Shown here in pieces: positions 10,020 to 19,745 of a DNA stretch of 64,000 nucleotides. The notes under the pieces are model-generated. The model saw nothing but the letters and a program-made list of their open reading frames with translations. It searched no databases and was not told the DNA's origin. Numbering within the stretch: the first letter of the stretch is position 1; each line of letters starts with the position of its first letter. A program made the position numbers and the translations under genes. Origin of the DNA: Prevotella sp. E2-28 (lineage in GTDB: Bacteria > Bacteroidota > Bacteroidia > Bacteroidales > Bacteroidaceae); assembly GCF_022024055.1 (NCBI RefSeq), contig NZ_CP091788.1:1054001-1118000 (forward strand), in the 5' to 3' direction.

Positions 10020-10049
10020 TTTCAATCTTTTTTCTATAGATTTGAACTG

Positions 10050-10057
10050 CAAAGTTA
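10050..10057 (-). promoter_or_regulatory. Promoter -7 element for the parA cluster
   Basis: Reads TAACTTTG on the minus strand, 30 bases upstream of the parA start. A clear -33 box was not found; the parS-like inverted repeat lies just upstream and may overlap polymerase binding. Confidence 0.6.
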
Positions 10058-10059
10058 CA

Positions 10060-10088
10060 TATTTTCCGTGAAACAATGGTTGTTTCAC
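10060..10088. promoter_or_regulatory. parS-like site and everted parS half-sites at the parA promoter
   Basis: TATTTTCCGTGAAACA (10060-10075) matches 13 of 16 parS positions. The half-site GTGAAACA (10068-10075) also forms an inverted repeat with TGTTTCAC (10081-10088) across a 5-base spacer. Both half-sites equal the parS consensus halves but point outward rather than inward. The location next to the parA promoter fits ParB nucleation or autoregulation; both are inference. Confidence 0.4.
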
Positions 10089-10163
10089 TGAATTTATTTT
10101 AATTATTTTAGTAAATGGTAAGGTGACCTATACGTTTTTAAAAATGAATGAAACGTTTTCAAG

Positions 10164-10194
10164 TTTGTTTTATCGGGATTATTTTGTAATTTTG
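10164..10194 (+). promoter_or_regulatory. Promoter for the GH98 gene
   Basis: TTTG at 10164-10167 and TAATTTTG at 10187-10194 with a 19-base spacer, a good match to the Bacteroidota TTTG-N19-21-TAnnTTTG promoter. The ATG at 10222 is 27 bases downstream. It rules out the longer open frame starting at 10123. Confidence 0.75.
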
Positions 10195-10221
10195 CACCAA
10201 ATTAATATAAAACCTAGAAAT

Positions 10222-13200
10222 ATGAATAGAAAATTTTACTCATTTTTGTTGGTATTGGTGCTTTCAGTACTTGGTGTGCAGGGTGTTTTTGCTCAGCAGC
10301 GTCGCCCTATTGACAGTCAACATCCCTTGTGGATGATACACATTGACGTATGGAACAGTGCCGACCCTCAGAAGATTATTGACTTGATTCCTGATGACAT
10401 CAAGCCCTACGTTTGCATGAACCTGTCGCTGTCGTGCCAGTTTGATACGGCTACGGGCATGTACCGTATGCCTCGCAATGCCGTGCGCACCTATAAGTCA
10501 TGGGCTACAGTTTGTCAGCAGAACAATATGTGGTTCTCTTGTCAACCGGCTTCTGGCGGACATACCCACATTCAGGACAACGACCTTGAGACTTTCGAGT
10601 ATTTCTTCAAGACATTCCCCAACTTCCTTGGCTGGAACTATGCCGAGCAGTTCTGGGCATTTGGTGATGCTGGCGACCTGAGTTCTATGACGAAGTCAAG
10701 TCGTTGGAATCTGTTTGCCAACCTTGTAGAGATGTCGCATAAGTATGGTGGTTTCCTCACCGTCAGCTGGTGTGGCGGTATCTATCATTTCGATACCGAT
10801 CCCCTTGCAGAACTGAAGACGGAACCTAAATTCCTGGCTGCCTGTCAGAAATACCCGGAGGCTATCCTGTTCCTCTACAAGTACACGCACTGCAGCAGTT
10901 TCTATAACAACGAGAGTGTCTGCTTCGGTCCGTTTATCTCAGGTTTGACAAAGAATTATGGTGTACGTTACGACAACTGCGGCTACAACGACATGCTGAC
11001 TAAGGTGCTGGGCGAGAAGCACGGCAAGAAATATCCAGGCAGTGCCGGTATAGGCACCGTGATGGAGCAGACCTGTGTGAACGGCGGTGCCGTGTGGGAC
11101 GGACCCGAACTTATCTGGACCGAGGACTTCCAGAACCTCAGTGACAGTAACGTGGATGGCTATACCCGCCGCAACTGGGGACTGTTTCCTAACTTCAAGG
11201 GTATCTGGATTGATATGTGGCGTGAGATTATCAAGGGAAAGATGTATATTCCCACCCGTGAGGAAGTTGTTGCCAAGACGAAAGCCGTGCTGATTCACGA
11301 TGCTACCAGTGACTTCAAAGTGCCCGATGCCCTTTACGATGGTCTGTACAAAGTGATTGACCCAGGTAACAAGGGTGACGGTCGCTGGGAGAACAACGGT
11401 TGGTATCTCAAGTCATCAGGCCGCTATGGAGCCATTCCGATGGTGTCAGGACTCTATGATGACATAGCCAAGAGCATTCCCGTACAAGTGAAAAAGTCGG
11501 GCTATAGCTCTCGTTGGGGCACGCAGTCGAAGAAGGTCAATGAGTTCAATGAACTCTATCCAGAGGTGTCGAAGGGCGATCTCTACGTGAACCGTTACCA
11601 CAACCAGTTGGTAACCTATACCCCTTATACCTATTTAAATAGTAAGAAGCGTGCACAGGCCGAATTGCCTCTGCAATATAATAGCTGCGATTCGTTGAGG
11701 CTCGATTATGGCAAACTTTCCAGCGGCGTCATTCGCGAATATGCAGATAGTATTGTGTTCTATCTGAACAATTATCGCAGCGATTCGACAGCCGTGCAGA
11801 CTGATACGATATATGTTGTAGGTGCTACGACACAACCTGTCAGCACGCTAACCAAGCATAAGACGCTTACCACGACCTATACGGCTTCTGCATTTGGCGA
11901 GAGCTATGATGCAGATAAAAAGCTCTATAGAATTGCTGTGAAGCACATGGGACCTGCTACTCTGAAGATTGCATGTACTGGTAATGCTACTGATCGCCTG
12001 ACCGACTTCCTGCCTGATACGCAGTTAGGCCAGCCTAAACAGCCAGAACCCTATCGCGGCCCTATCATCATTGAGGCCGAGAATATGGATTATAAGAGCG
12101 CCAACGTCAGGCTGACCCATTCTGGTTGGTGGGCACAGGATTACAAGGACTTTGCCGCAATGGGCTTTGTTGAGATGCAGGCCAATACAAGCTCTGCTCT
12201 TCGCCATCAGCTGAAGCTGGCAGAAGGTGGCGATTATAACATTTTGGTGCGCTATTGCAACAGCAGCAAGGCAGGCAACATGAAAGCCACCGTAAACGGC
12301 AAGGCTCAGACTGTGGCATTCGAGAAGGTGGCCAAGAACGAATGGACTGAGGCCATTATTCCCGCCACGCTGAAAGAAGGTACCAACACCTTCATCCTTG
12401 CGAATCCCAACTCTATCTCAATGACCATCGACCAGATTATCTATATGCCCGCCAGCGAAGCTAAGGAGAAGTTCAACGTGACGGTTCGTGAGGCAGACTT
12501 CGGTACTGTTGTGGCTGATGTGGATTCTGCAACAGCAGGTCAGGAGGTTCATCTTACAATCACGCCCGAAGATGGTTATGGTATTAAGGCACTCCGAGTG
12601 GTTAATTCAGTTTATTTCACTCAGGGCAAGACTATTCCTGTAACCGAAGGCGCTGAGGAAGTGACATTCATTATGCCCGATGAGAATGTAACCATCCAGC
12701 CAATATTCTTTGATATGTGCGCCGTTTATAATCTGGACTTCACCAACGTGCAGGCTGGTGAACTGCCTGAGGGATGGCGTACCACCGATGGCACCAGTGT
12801 TCGCAATTATCCTACTTCAAACGGTAGCGGTCCTCGCACCTTCAGTGGCCTTCAGGGTTATCAGGGTAAAGCACTCTATTGGCGTACTACCAGTGCTGAG
12901 TATGGTCGTCTGACTAACTATAGGCTGACACTTGAACCTGGTCAGTATGTACTTGCGTATGCTATGGCAGCATGGAAGGGAACACCAACTTATCAGGCAA
13001 GGATTCTGAATAGCGGCGGTACCGCAATTGCATCGTCGTCGAACCTCACAGCCAAGCCCGACCTGGATGGCAATGCTGCAGGCGATATCTCGTCGGCTGT
13101 ACGTAATACGCTGGCTTTTAGTATCACGACCAGAGGCAACTATATTATCCAATTTAAAGAGGTTGGCAGCGGAATGCAGGAATTCCTCTTGGCCGAGTGT

Positions 13201-13365
13201 CGCTTGAGAGACCTCAATGTCCTTACTGGTATCGCCACTCATCATTCAAATCGTATGCCAGAAGGTATCTACAGTCCATCAGGTGTACGTCGTGAAACAC
13301 TTCAGCGAGGCCTGAATATCCTTGTAGGATCTGACGGTCAGACAAGAAAGGTGATGGTGAAGTAA
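10222..13365 (+). CDS. Glycoside hydrolase family 98, multidomain secreted enzyme
   Basis: GH98 contains endo-beta-1,4-galactosidases acting on blood-group glycans and endo-xylanases acting on highly branched xylans. The protein is 1047 residues: signal peptide to about residue 25 (VLSVLGVQGVFAQ), then the GH98 catalytic module (WMIHIDVWNSADPQKII, NYAEQFW with Glu142, YGGFLTVSWCG, GPELIW with Glu296, the latter a probable catalytic carboxylate by family comparison). A CBM6/35-like module starts near IIIEAENMDYKS, followed by a short beta domain, a carbohydrate-binding-like region, and the tail PEGIYSPSGVRR. The SusCD and GH3/GH43/GH115 neighbours favour the xylanase reading. Substrate is inferred, not read from the sequence. 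Confidence 0.88.
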   Translation: MNRKFYSFLLVLVLSVLGVQGVFAQQRRPIDSQHPLWMIHIDVWNSADPQKIIDLIPDDIKPYVCMNLSLSCQFDTATGMYRMPRNAVRTYKSWATVCQQNNMWFSCQPASGGHTHIQDNDLETFEYFFKTFPNFLGWNYAEQFWAFGDAGDLSSMTKSSRWNLFANLVEMSHKYGGFLTVSWCGGIYHFDTDPLAELKTEPKFLAACQKYPEAILFLYKYTHCSSFYNNESVCFGPFISGLTKNYGVRYDNCGYNDMLTKVLGEKHGKKYPGSAGIGTVMEQTCVNGGAVWDGPELIWTEDFQNLSDSNVDGYTRRNWGLFPNFKGIWIDMWREIIKGKMYIPTREEVVAKTKAVLIHDATSDFKVPDALYDGLYKVIDPGNKGDGRWENNGWYLKSSGRYGAIPMVSGLYDDIAKSIPVQVKKSGYSSRWGTQSKKVNEFNELYPEVSKGDLYVNRYHNQLVTYTPYTYLNSKKRAQAELPLQYNSCDSLRLDYGKLSSGVIREYADSIVFYLNNYRSDSTAVQTDTIYVVGATTQPVSTLTKHKTLTTTYTASAFGESYDADKKLYRIAVKHMGPATLKIACTGNATDRLTDFLPDTQLGQPKQPEPYRGPIIIEAENMDYKSANVRLTHSGWWAQDYKDFAAMGFVEMQANTSSALRHQLKLAEGGDYNILVRYCNSSKAGNMKATVNGKAQTVAFEKVAKNEWTEAIIPATLKEGTNTFILANPNSISMTIDQIIYMPASEAKEKFNVTVREADFGTVVADVDSATAGQEVHLTITPEDGYGIKALRVVNSVYFTQGKTIPVTEGAEEVTFIMPDENVTIQPIFFDMCAVYNLDFTNVQAGELPEGWRTTDGTSVRNYPTSNGSGPRTFSGLQGYQGKALYWRTTSAEYGRLTNYRLTLEPGQYVLAYAMAAWKGTPTYQARILNSGGTAIASSSNLTAKPDLDGNAAGDISSAVRNTLAFSITTRGNYIIQFKEVGSGMQEFLLAECRLRDLNVLTGIATHHSNRMPEGIYSPSGVRRETLQRGLNILVGSDGQTRKVMVK

Positions 13366-13373
13366 TCAGAAAA

Positions 13374-13412
13374 AAGTGGCGGCCCCAGTAAAGGAGTCGC
13401 CACTTCTTTTAT
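13374..13412. terminator. Bidirectional terminator between GH98 and GH43
   Basis: Stem AAGTGGCG / CGCCACTT (13374-13381 and 13398-13405) followed on the plus strand by CTTTT; on the minus strand the arm is followed by TTTTTTC. It sits between two convergent genes and can serve both. Confidence 0.8.
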
Positions 13413-13428
13413 TTGTTTCTATAGGAAT

Positions 13429-14883
13429 TTACTGCGCTTTGAAATTCCATTTTGAGTTATCACTGCTAAAGTCCCATTCTGCCAGCGTGGGGGTACTGTC
13501 GGCAGCGCTGTAGATGCAGTACTTGGTGTTTACGCCTGCCTCACCAGGAATACGCTTAGGCATGATGCGGAAGGTACCATCGGTAGCCTGTTCAATACGC
13601 CACAACTGTTCGTCAGCACCAGTATAGGCAGCAACGGTGGTCAACTCTTTATCAGCAGTAGCTGCAAGAGCGCGCTCGGTGCCTGCAATGGTGATCTTGA
13701 AATAGGGGTTGCTCAGGTAGCCGCCTGCTTCGTTGACGGGCGTAATGGTCCAGAGCTGATGAGGACGGAACATGTAGTCACCGCAGCGCACGTCGATACA
13801 TTCCTTCGGCCATGTACCAATAACCTGTTCCAATGTCTGGTTGGCAATGGGCTTTGGTGGCTCTGCGTTAGTCTGCGGACGGCCAAAGCCGCCACGGCGA
13901 GCCACGTTCATACGTACGAAGTCAACGGCGAGTTCTAAGGCATAGCCGCGACGTTCGGATTCAATCTCAAAGGTGCCACCCTTGAAATGGTCGCCAGCAT
14001 AGGGCCAGTCGTTCTTCCACAGCAACGGACGGATAGCCAACACACTGCTGCCGCCTTGGTCGAAGTCGGCTTCCCAGTGGAATGATGTTACCTCAATACC
14101 CTCGTCAATAATGGTACGTCCGAAGTGTCCTGCACCTGTCTTACGGTCGCCAGCAGCCACTACCATCTTTCCACCGCCATGATACATGTCACGGCCTACA
14201 TTGTCCAGATAGGGACCTTCCACGCTGCGCGAACGTCCTACCACTATATTATAAGTAGAATTCACACCATCGCAGCAGGTGCCATGCGTGCCCAACAAAT
14301 AATACCAGCCATTGCGATAGATAAGGTCGGTGGCTTCGCAGTCGATGGCGATATCCTTTTCCTTATTTCCCTTTACGCGGAAGCCGGTCTTAGGGTCGAG
14401 TTCGATAAGACGGATTGTACCGAAGTAAGTGCCGTAGCTTACCCACAGGCGTCCTGTGGTAGGGTCAAGCAATACTCCTGGGTCAATGGCATCCTGATCT
14501 TCCATGCCATCGGAAGCACACACCTCAACAGCCTTGCTCCATTTGAAATCGGGCGATTTGGGGTCGAGCGTCTTGTTCCACATTGTCAGAATACGGCCGC
14601 TATGTCCGCCTCCAAGTCCGCCACCTGTAGCTCCGTAGATGCAGAGGTACCGGTCTCCAATTTTAATCATATCTGGTGCAGCACCGCCACCAGGGCGGTC
14701 GGCACCGCTATGCCAGCTCCAGCCATCGTCAGAGATAATTCCACCGCCGCCAGTGCCGAAGGCATAGTATTTTCCGTCGCACTCGGCGAGAGTAGAGGGG
14801 TCGTGAATGAAGGGTTGTCCTATTTGAGCATTGGCTGCTGTCGCAATAGCCAGTGTAGCCAGAATTGTATGTAAACGTTGCAT
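13429..14883 (-). CDS. Glycoside hydrolase family 43, arabinosidase-like
   Basis: Secreted five-bladed propeller hydrolase of 484 residues with a signal peptide ending near NAQ20. GH43 acid residues are recognisable: Asp28 in FIHDPST (base), the Asp of DAIDPGVL (pKa modulator) and the Glu of DCEATDLIY (acid). The overall layout resembles endo- or exo-arabinan-cleaving members. The C-terminal part (ELAVDFV onward, with QLWTITPV and QLWRIEQ repeats) resembles a small ricin-like or lectin-like module. It is the second gene of a two-gene minus-strand operon, starting 2 bases after the upstream GH43. It probably removes arabinose side chains; the exact linkage cannot be read. Confidence 0.85.
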   Translation of the reverse strand: MQRLHTILATLAIATAANAQIGQPFIHDPSTLAECDGKYYAFGTGGGGIISDDGWSWHSGADRPGGGAAPDMIKIGDRYLCIYGATGGGLGGGHSGRILTMWNKTLDPKSPDFKWSKAVEVCASDGMEDQDAIDPGVLLDPTTGRLWVSYGTYFGTIRLIELDPKTGFRVKGNKEKDIAIDCEATDLIYRNGWYYLLGTHGTCCDGVNSTYNIVVGRSRSVEGPYLDNVGRDMYHGGGKMVVAAGDRKTGAGHFGRTIIDEGIEVTSFHWEADFDQGGSSVLAIRPLLWKNDWPYAGDHFKGGTFEIESERRGYALELAVDFVRMNVARRGGFGRPQTNAEPPKPIANQTLEQVIGTWPKECIDVRCGDYMFRPHQLWTITPVNEAGGYLSNPYFKITIAGTERALAATADKELTTVAAYTGADEQLWRIEQATDGTFRIMPKRIPGEAGVNTKYCIYSAADSTPTLAEWDFSSDNSKWNFKAQ

Positions 14884-14885
14884 AA

Positions 14886-16994
14886 TTATTTGCTGTTAAT
14901 GATTGAATAGTTAGTTACAGGGTTACCTTTCTCGTCGAGGAAACGTACGCAGAAGTCGCTCATGCCAGGACCGTTGATGATAGCACCACGCAAGATGTTG
15001 CGGCCTTTCTTTAGAGTTACGCGGCGCGACACGGCGTCATCCTTTACCATGCGGCGGTCGCCAGAGAGCAGTAGTGTCTCTTCACCATTGAGCCACCACA
15101 TAGAGGCTGAATTGGAACCTACAGCCAGACGTACGTTCTCGATATCCTCATCACAATCAATGATGGTGACACCCCAGAAAAGCACACCATAGACCTTCTC
15201 GCCCCATTTCTCGGCAAAGCGGAACAGTTTAATATTGAAGTTCTCGCTGTCCAAAGCGTGCCAGGTAAGCGTCTGCTTCACGGTCTTCACCTGCGGACCT
15301 TCAACCTGCTGTTGAGCGCCTCGACCGAAACCTGCGGGAGCCTGTTCTTGCTGGAACACAGCCTTCACCTTTTGTCCGTCTTTAGGCAGAATGGTCTGTT
15401 GTCCCTTGAAATATTCGCGATTGAAGTGCTCGCGCAGATAAGTGTCGGTAAATACGGTGTTGCCGCTGTTGGGCTTGTCGATAGGCTCAAGAAGCATCCA
15501 ACGACGGATGAAACCTTCGCTGTCGGGTGTGGCAGGCGTAGCCGATGCTGGTGAGAAGTACTTCGGACGGTTTTTGAAGAGAATCCAGTCAACGGAGAGT
15601 TCGCCCTCGCCCTCGTTAGTAATCACGAGGTCACTAACACCTGTTGGCTTGTATTCCAGTGTTGCGGTTTGCGTGAGCCACTGGTTGCGCAGATCACGAC
15701 GGAAACGACTCATCATCGGATTGGCAGCAGCACCAGGTGTTGGCTCTGGTGGACGTACGGCGAGTTTGATGCGTGCGATAACCTTGCCCTTGGCATCTTT
15801 CTCACGTACGCAGAATTCTGTGTCGTCGCTGGCCTTTACATTGATTTGCATGTAGCCATCGGTCAGACAACTGAAATCTACGTCGGTATAGCGCATCCAT
15901 CCCTTTGAGGGAATGGTGGCATAATCGCCGCTGAATGCAATGGTCGTATCTACATGAGCTGTGGTGACACCCTCAGAAGCCGTGCTATAACGGTCAATCT
16001 CAATCTTCTCGGTTGCCTTATTGATACCCACGCCGCGCATAGTAGGCTTTACCTCTTGAATGGTGCCATCGGCATTGAAATAAAGTTTCTCTATCTGAAC
16101 AGAGCGGCGTTTGTCGTCGTTGGGCGAGAAAAAGTTCTGATGATAAAACAGATACCACTGTCCTTTATAGTTCACAATGCTGTGATGATTCGTCCAGCAG
16201 CCATTAGCGTGCTCGGCCATAATCAGGCCCTTATACTCGTAAGGGCCCATGGGATTCTTACTCATAGCATATCCCAGAACCTCGGTCTTTTCTCTGACGT
16301 AAGGGTAGGTGAGGTAGTAGTTGCCATTATACTCAAAGGCGAATGGCCCCTCTGCCTGACGGTTAGGCAGGTCTTTCAAACAGTTGACGCCAACCATCTC
16401 CATTTCACGATTACCCCACTTGACGGTTTCCTTGGGATTGTCATCGGCCAATTCTTTCATGTTGGGTTTCAGCTTAGCGCAGCGTCCGTTACCCCAGAAG
16501 ATATAGGCATTGCCATCAGAGGCCTGAAGCACACAGGGATCAATACCATTGATTCCCTTGATGGGCTCTGGTTCTGGAATGAACGGACCCTCAGGACGGT
16601 CTGCAATAGCAACGCCCACAGCGAAGCCACCACGACCTCCTGCTGGAGCCGAGGGGAAATAGAAATAGTATTTTCCGTTTCTTTCAACACAGTCGGGTGC
16701 CCACATAGAATAAGAATCCTTTCTTACCCAGGGCACTTTGTTCTGCGTGACAATAATTCCGTGGTCAGTCCAGTCGGTGAGGTTCTCTGATGAGAAGACA
16801 TGATAGTCCTCCATGCAGAACCAGTCTTGACGTTGTCCGGCAGGAGGCATGATGTCATGAGACGGATAAAGATACACCTTGTTGTTAAAAACTCTCGCTG
16901 TTGGATCAGCTGAAAACTGATCGCGAATGACTGGGTTCTGTGCTGTTGCCAATAGTGGTACAGCCAGCATCAGAACAGTTAAGGTTTGCTTCAT
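14886..16994 (-). CDS. Glycoside hydrolase family 43, large, with accessory modules
   Basis: Secreted 702-residue enzyme from the ATG at 16992-16994 (signal MKQTLTVLMLAVPLLATAQ). GH43 residues are Asp in SADPTARVF, Asp in INGIDPCVL and Glu in RQAEGPFAF. After the propeller comes a CBM6-like region (ATIPSKGWMRYTDVDFS onward) and a C-terminal region (FSPASATP onward) that I do not recognise. The open frame extends 41 codons further upstream, but the promoter at 17033 and the signal peptide support 16994. It heads a two-gene operon with the next GH43 and is divergent from GH3. Arabinofuranosidase or xylosidase activity is likely; subfamily not assigned. Confidence 0.85.
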   Translation of the reverse strand: MKQTLTVLMLAVPLLATAQNPVIRDQFSADPTARVFNNKVYLYPSHDIMPPAGQRQDWFCMEDYHVFSSENLTDWTDHGIIVTQNKVPWVRKDSYSMWAPDCVERNGKYYFYFPSAPAGGRGGFAVGVAIADRPEGPFIPEPEPIKGINGIDPCVLQASDGNAYIFWGNGRCAKLKPNMKELADDNPKETVKWGNREMEMVGVNCLKDLPNRQAEGPFAFEYNGNYYLTYPYVREKTEVLGYAMSKNPMGPYEYKGLIMAEHANGCWTNHHSIVNYKGQWYLFYHQNFFSPNDDKRRSVQIEKLYFNADGTIQEVKPTMRGVGINKATEKIEIDRYSTASEGVTTAHVDTTIAFSGDYATIPSKGWMRYTDVDFSCLTDGYMQINVKASDDTEFCVREKDAKGKVIARIKLAVRPPEPTPGAAANPMMSRFRRDLRNQWLTQTATLEYKPTGVSDLVITNEGEGELSVDWILFKNRPKYFSPASATPATPDSEGFIRRWMLLEPIDKPNSGNTVFTDTYLREHFNREYFKGQQTILPKDGQKVKAVFQQEQAPAGFGRGAQQQVEGPQVKTVKQTLTWHALDSENFNIKLFRFAEKWGEKVYGVLFWGVTIIDCDEDIENVRLAVGSNSASMWWLNGEETLLLSGDRRMVKDDAVSRRVTLKKGRNILRGAIINGPGMSDFCVRFLDEKGNPVTNYSIINSK

Positions 16995-17032
16995 ATTTAT
17001 TATTTGAAGGTTGTTGTTGAAAATATCGTATG

Positions 17033-17040
17033 CAAATGTA
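17033..17040 (-). promoter_or_regulatory. Promoter -7 element for the GH43 operon
   Basis: Reads TACATTTG on the minus strand, 38 bases upstream of the GH43 start at 16994. No -33 TTTG at the right distance was found. Confidence 0.5.
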
Positions 17041-17146
17041 TGAAAAAAAAATGATATGTACGTGATACGCGCACGAAGAATGGCAGAATGTGACATACTG
17101 TAAAGTCTATGCAACATAGAAGGAAGTGTGAATCAATTCATAGTTG

Positions 17147-17154
17147 TAATTTTG
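17147..17154 (+). promoter_or_regulatory. Promoter -7 element for GH3
   Basis: Reads TAATTTTG, 23 bases before the ATG at 17178. It lies divergent from the GH43 operon promoter, about 110 bases away, so one regulator bound between them could control both. Confidence 0.6.
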
Positions 17155-17177
17155 TAGCAGAATTTAAAACTATAAAT

Positions 17178-19745
17178 ATGAAACGCTTAACCATCTTCGT
17201 GGCATTGGTCACGGTTAGCCTAGGTATGCAGGCTCAAGTGCTGCCATATCAAGATACGTCACTTAGCGCTAAAGAGCGTGCCAAGGATCTCTGTTCACGA
17301 CTGACGTTGGAGGAGAAGGCTAAACTGATGCTCGATGAAAGTCCTGCTATTCCCCGACTTGGTATTAAAAAGTTTTTTTGGTGGAGCGAGGCACTGCACG
17401 GTGCAGCCAATATGAATAATGTAACCGTGTTCCCAGAACCTATTGCGATGGCATCATCATGGAATCCCGATTTGCTTTACAAGTGCTTTGATGTAGCCAG
17501 TACGGAATTTCGTGCGCAATATAATGAGCGTATGCAGCGTGGTAGTGGCGAGGACGAGAAGTTTCATAGTCTCTCCGTGTGGACTCCCAATGTAAATATC
17601 TTCCGTGACCCCCGATGGGGGCGCGGACAGGAGACTTATGGCGAAGATCCCTATCTAACCTCGGTGATGGGTGTACAGGTGGTAAAAGGTTTGCAGGGCC
17701 CAGAATCAGCCAAATATCGCAAACTCTGGGCATGTGCCAAGCATTATGCCGTACATAGCGGTCCTGAATATACACGCCATTCGGCCAACCTTACCAATGT
17801 GTCGCCACGTGATATGTGGGAAACATATATGCCAGCTTTTAAAACGTTAGTGCAGGATGCTAAGGTGCGTGAGGTAATGTGTGCCTATCAGCGACTGGAT
17901 GATGATCCTTGTTGTGGCAGTCAGCGTCTGCTTCAGACCATCTTGCGTGATGAGTGGGGGTTTGAGTATCTGGTAGTGAGCGATTGTGGTGCCGTGAGCG
18001 ATTTCTACGAGTCGCATAAGTCATCAAGCGATGCAACTCACGCTTCTGCAAAGGCTACGATAGCTGGCACTGACGTGGAATGCGGCTATGGCTATGCTTA
18101 CAGGAGTATCCCAGAGGCCGTAAAGCGAGGATTCATGACAGAGGCTGAAGTTGATAAGCACGTTATCCGCTTGTTGGAGGGTCGTTTCGACTTAGGTGAG
18201 ATGGATGATCCGTCACTCGTGGAGTGGTCAAAGATTCCCTATTCAGCTATGTCAACGAAGGAGTCGGCCAACCTGTCTTTGCAGATGGCTCGTCAGAGTA
18301 TCGTACTCCTTCAAAACAAGAACAATGTTCTGCCTTTGCAGAAAGGAAAAGAGAAAATCGCTATCATCGGCCCCAATGCTGATAATACGCCGATGATGTG
18401 GGGCAACTATAATGGTCAGCCCAACCATACCATCACCATTCTCGATGGCATCAAGGCCAAGCAGAAGAAACTGTACTATGCCCCTGGCTGCGATTTGACC
18501 TACGATAAAGTACTGGAGAGTCTCTTGGCCTCACAATGTTCATTCGATGGGAAGAAAGGTATGAAGGGTACGTTCTGGAATAATCGTAAGATGGAAGGCG
18601 AGCCCGTAACTACACGGTACTATACGCAGCCACTGGCAGTAACGACCTTTGGTATGCACAACTTTGCCCCAGGTGTACAGCTGGAGGATTTTTCAGCAAA
18701 GTACGAGACCGTCTTTACGCCTAACGAGGCAGGCGAATATGTGGTGAACGTTGATGGCTGCGGCGAGTTTGAACTCTATATTGATGGTGAGCGCAAGTTC
18801 CACCACCGCATTTGGCGCACTACGCCTAATCATGTTGTTATCAATGCCGAGAAGGGTAAGAGTTATAATATAGAGGTACGCTTCTCACACGTACATACTT
18901 ATAATGCAAATCTAGCTATCAATATCGCCAAGGAATATCCTATAGACTATCAGAAGATAATTGGGCAGTTGAAAGGTATTGACAAGGTAATCTTCGTTGG
19001 TGGTATTTCGCCCGCTTTGGAGGGGGAGGAAATGCCTGTGGATATTGATGGCTTCAAAGGTGGCGACCGTACGCACATTGAACTGCCAAAGGTACAGCGC
19101 GATTTCCTAAAGGCACTGAAAGATGCCGGCAAGACGATTGTCTTTGTCAATTGTTCTGGCTCTTGTATTGCTTTAGAGCCTGAAACAAAGACTTGTGATG
19201 CCATTGTTCAGGCTTGGTATCCAGGTCAGGAAGGTGGTACTTCCGTTGCAGATGTTCTTTTTGGTGATGTAAATCCAGGTGGAAAACTGCCTATTACGTT
19301 CTATAAGTCATCTGACCAGTTACCTGACTATGAAGACTATTCTATGCGCGGGCGCACGTACCGTTATTTTAATGATGCTTTGTTCCCCTTCGGCTATGGT
19401 CTAAGTTATACCACCTTCAGTGTAGGTGAAGGCTCCTATCAGAATTTTAAGCTCACCGTACCTGTCACCAACACGGGTAAGCGTGATGGCGATGAGATTG
19501 TACAGGTTTATTTGCGTAACCCAGCCGATGCTGACGGACCTTTGAAGTCGCTTCGAGCCTTCAAACGTGTTAGTGTAAAAGCAGGCCAAACGGTGAATGT
19601 TACCTTAGAGTTGACACCCCAATCCTTTGAATTTTGGGATGTAGAAACGAATACCATGCGTGTAAAGTCTGGAAGCTATGAATTATATTATGGTACCAGT
19701 TCAGACGTCAAAGATTTGCGAAAAATGGTGGTAAAAACGCCCTAA
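17178..19745 (+). CDS. Glycoside hydrolase family 3 with PA14 domain (beta-xylosidase/glucosidase)
   Basis: Releases terminal sugars from xylo- or gluco-oligosaccharides, probably in the periplasm. The protein is 855 residues: signal peptide (TIFVALVTVSLGMQAQ), GH3 N-terminal barrel with the nucleophile Asp269 in VVSDCGAVSDFY, an alpha/beta sandwich domain interrupted by a PA14 insert (about GKKGMKGTFWNN to VRFSHVHTYN), and a C-terminal fibronectin-like domain. The opening FFWWSEALHGAA is common in xylosidase-type GH3. The ATG at 17178 is chosen over the frame start at 17109 because of the signal peptide and promoter. The next gene, SusC, is 319 bases downstream. Confidence 0.92.
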   Translation: MKRLTIFVALVTVSLGMQAQVLPYQDTSLSAKERAKDLCSRLTLEEKAKLMLDESPAIPRLGIKKFFWWSEALHGAANMNNVTVFPEPIAMASSWNPDLLYKCFDVASTEFRAQYNERMQRGSGEDEKFHSLSVWTPNVNIFRDPRWGRGQETYGEDPYLTSVMGVQVVKGLQGPESAKYRKLWACAKHYAVHSGPEYTRHSANLTNVSPRDMWETYMPAFKTLVQDAKVREVMCAYQRLDDDPCCGSQRLLQTILRDEWGFEYLVVSDCGAVSDFYESHKSSSDATHASAKATIAGTDVECGYGYAYRSIPEAVKRGFMTEAEVDKHVIRLLEGRFDLGEMDDPSLVEWSKIPYSAMSTKESANLSLQMARQSIVLLQNKNNVLPLQKGKEKIAIIGPNADNTPMMWGNYNGQPNHTITILDGIKAKQKKLYYAPGCDLTYDKVLESLLASQCSFDGKKGMKGTFWNNRKMEGEPVTTRYYTQPLAVTTFGMHNFAPGVQLEDFSAKYETVFTPNEAGEYVVNVDGCGEFELYIDGERKFHHRIWRTTPNHVVINAEKGKSYNIEVRFSHVHTYNANLAINIAKEYPIDYQKIIGQLKGIDKVIFVGGISPALEGEEMPVDIDGFKGGDRTHIELPKVQRDFLKALKDAGKTIVFVNCSGSCIALEPETKTCDAIVQAWYPGQEGGTSVADVLFGDVNPGGKLPITFYKSSDQLPDYEDYSMRGRTYRYFNDALFPFGYGLSYTTFSVGEGSYQNFKLTVPVTNTGKRDGDEIVQVYLRNPADADGPLKSLRAFKRVSVKAGQTVNVTLELTPQSFEFWDVETNTMRVKSGSYELYYGTSSDVKDLRKMVVKTP

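Noticed and set aside
14125..14874. 249-residue open frame on the plus strand
   Set aside because: Antisense shadow of the GH43 gene at 13429-14883.
15954..16790. 278-residue open frame on the plus strand
   Set aside because: It lies wholly inside the minus-strand GH43 gene in an antisense frame, has no signal, family motif or promoter, and the opposite frame has complete GH43 catalytic residues.
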